From the NCBI GenBank assembly GCA_020746105.1, contig CM036617.1:174000412-174064411 (forward strand): DNA of 64,000 nt, written 5' to 3'. The notes beneath the pieces were generated by a model. That model did no database searches, was not told where the DNA came from, and saw only the letters and a program-made list of their open reading frames with translations. Below are positions 62,211 to 64,000 of the stretch, piece by piece (position 1 is the stretch's first letter; every line of letters begins with the position of its first letter). This DNA comes from Trogon surrucura. Its lineage: Eukaryota > Chordata > Aves > Trogoniformes > Trogonidae. A program made the position numbers and the translations under genes.

Positions 62211-64000
62211 TCTGTGCATTGTTCAGTTATTTTTTAAATTGTCTACAGTCTTGTGTTTAGCATTCCAATACAACAATGTAGTAAAACTAGTCCAATTTCA
62301 TTTCAGCGCACTGGAGCAGCAAACACATTTCACTATACCTTTTTAATAGATCTGTTCCATTTTATTCCTTCTTATTCAGTGATTTATTTGATGTGTGTAT
62401 TTGCAGGCCATTACCAACTAGAAGAAACTGCAGGTAGTTAAAAATAATCCATTGGATAGTGACAGGAAGATGGATTTTACTCATTCTCAGCATTCTTGAA
62501 GTCATGTCCTTTTACTCTCCAAGAAAATATACTTCCCTTTTGATAATCTGAAATGAAATATGTTAACATTTCTGAGAAAAAAATCAAGATGTTCATCACT
62601 AAAACACCTATTATAAAAATATTTGGATTTTTTTCTTATTTGAAGTATTTATTATTGAAAATAACTACTTATCTGAAAAAAATTAAACAGAGGTTGATTT
62701 GAAATTTAAACTTGCATAAAATCACTATAATAAACTTAACATCACACCTACTATATGTGTGCAGGACAAATAATAATGTGGAAATGCTCTGAGCATGAGG
62801 TAAAATGCAACAATGTTGAATGGATCATGACAACAAATAAATATAAAATTAATTCATAGAGGAAAAAAGAGAATAAAATGAGATCTGATTCAGATATGAA
62901 TTGCAGGCAGGTGATTTCACAGTTTCAAGATTTCAAAAGTGGAGGAAAGGAGACTAATGATGAGGGCAGTTTGTTCCTTCCCATTTCATTCATATATAGT
63001 GCTGCTGAAAAAAGGACAGGAAAATCAGAAAACTGATATCCTCAGAAACATTACTTCTACTTTACGTTGAAGGACACAACATTAAAATCATCTAACAGAG
63101 GTAGCAAGGTACAAGAGGCAAACATTCAGTGAGGTATTTTTAAAAAGTATCTTGAGGATTAATAGGTTGAAGTTGTTAAGGAAACTATTTAGCTGAGTTC
63201 TTTACTCTCAGAAGGTGTAGAGCACCTATTTTGTTGCCTTAATTTATGACATATTTAAGTGTTTACCCTTAAATAGAGAAAAAGCCTGGGAACTCTCTAG
63301 TACATCCATGAAAATACAGTGGATATCTACTGATTACCTCAAACCAAGATTAAATTACTTTTTGAAAATATTTGTAAACAAACAAAATGCAAGGCAAAAT
63401 TAAATGACCTACTCATACAAAGATTAAGGCCATTCAACCTGGTAGCACTTCCTGGCTCATAGTGATTGAAGTTGCCAAAATATGTAAATCAAAACCCTCT
63501 ATGCAATAGCTAGACTTATAATTCATACTCTTACATTTGTTGCTAAAATTTCAGGGAAATTACTATTTACTTTTTGACTGTCTGCAGAGGTGCCATATTA
63601 AGATGTAGTTTACTTCACATAAAAATCCACTTTCGTACAGGTAGAGAACACACCTAAAACCCAAGCAATTTGTAAATCTATTCTTTGTTTTTTTCCTGAA
63701 GGTAAGTTGTTTCCCAGTGAGATATTTCTCCTGTCTGAAAAAAAAAAAGTGGCTCATTTTTTGATCTAATGCAGACAGTTGTGATAGAATAAAGGATTTT
63801 GAGTGATAATCTTCAATTTTTTTTTTTACTATAGATCACTTTTAACTATCAAAGTTTGTAATGATTTTCATGAGTTCTTATCACAGTGTTTATATGAAAA
63901 CAGTTTGAAATTGATTGTATTCTGCAGACCAGCTAGAGGTTTCAAGCTATGGACTACAGTCCATTGAATGAAAACTACAAATATTGAAAGTCATTCTGTG
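62211..64000. other. Unique AT-rich DNA, no gene seen
   Basis: No recognised coding, RNA or repeat sequence apart from short A and T runs. The open frame at 63563-63757 (minus) has no known motif. Confidence 0.5.

Noticed and set aside
1-64000. tRNA, snRNA and miRNA genes, CRISPR arrays, bacterial operons or a new multi-gene system
   Set aside because: No cloverleaf with A/B boxes, snRNA core, spaced direct-repeat array or run of ordered genes was visible by eye. The repeats that exist are explained by CR1, LTRs or simple sequence. A covariance-model scan would be needed to exclude small RNAs fully.

Overview
This window looks like a gene-poor, AT-rich stretch of a bird nuclear genome, either a gene desert or a very long intron. 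The evidence is the repeat content. CR1 LINEs occur at many places, in both orientations, with typical 5' truncation and 3' ends built on the ATTCTRTG octamer. Several avian ERVL-type LTRs are also present. I found no host exon that I can defend, no tRNA or rRNA gene, no CRISPR array and nothing bacterial. Apart from CR1 reverse-transcriptase remnants, the open frames are short and look like chance. I cannot name the species or order.

Layout. 1-176: CR1 entering from outside the window. 176-6.55 kb: unique AT-rich DNA with a small CR1 tail at 1.6 kb and an unusual ATTG/CAAT cluster at about 4 kb. 6.55-7.95 kb: a GC-rich LTR flanked by an exact 111-114 bp direct duplication. 9.19-9.59 kb: a reverse-strand solo LTR with a perfect 5-bp target duplication. 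10.7-15.4 kb: CR1 pieces, ending in a CR1-inside-CR1 nest. 15.4-32.2 kb: unique AT-rich DNA with a few short repeats and one protein-like but unidentified patch at 24.0-24.4 kb. 32.2-39.5 kb: a fossil ERVL complex, made of a long LTR holding a CR1 tail, a pol region interrupted by a 1.47-kb CR1, and a 3' LTR of a different type. 39.5-44.6 kb: unique. 44.6-46.3 kb: an old, long CR1. 46.78-47.35 kb: a second reverse-strand solo LTR with a perfect 5-bp target duplication. 50.7-53.9 kb: two CR1s, the first carrying a 411-codon open reverse-transcriptase frame. 59.4-62.2 kb: two CR1s tail to tail, the second containing a nested CR1. 62.2-64 kb: unique.

No genes act together here. The value of the window is as a layered record of insertions: CR1 into CR1 twice, CR1 into an LTR, and CR1 into ERVL pol. 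It also holds LTRs that share a CRE-TATA promoter module and one insertion whose flanking duplication is far longer than a retroviral integrase makes. I found no convincing new biological system. The best leads are the 111-bp duplication around the LTR at 6.67 kb, the target-motif copies at the CR1/ERVL junction, the shared LTR promoter module and the ATTG cluster.
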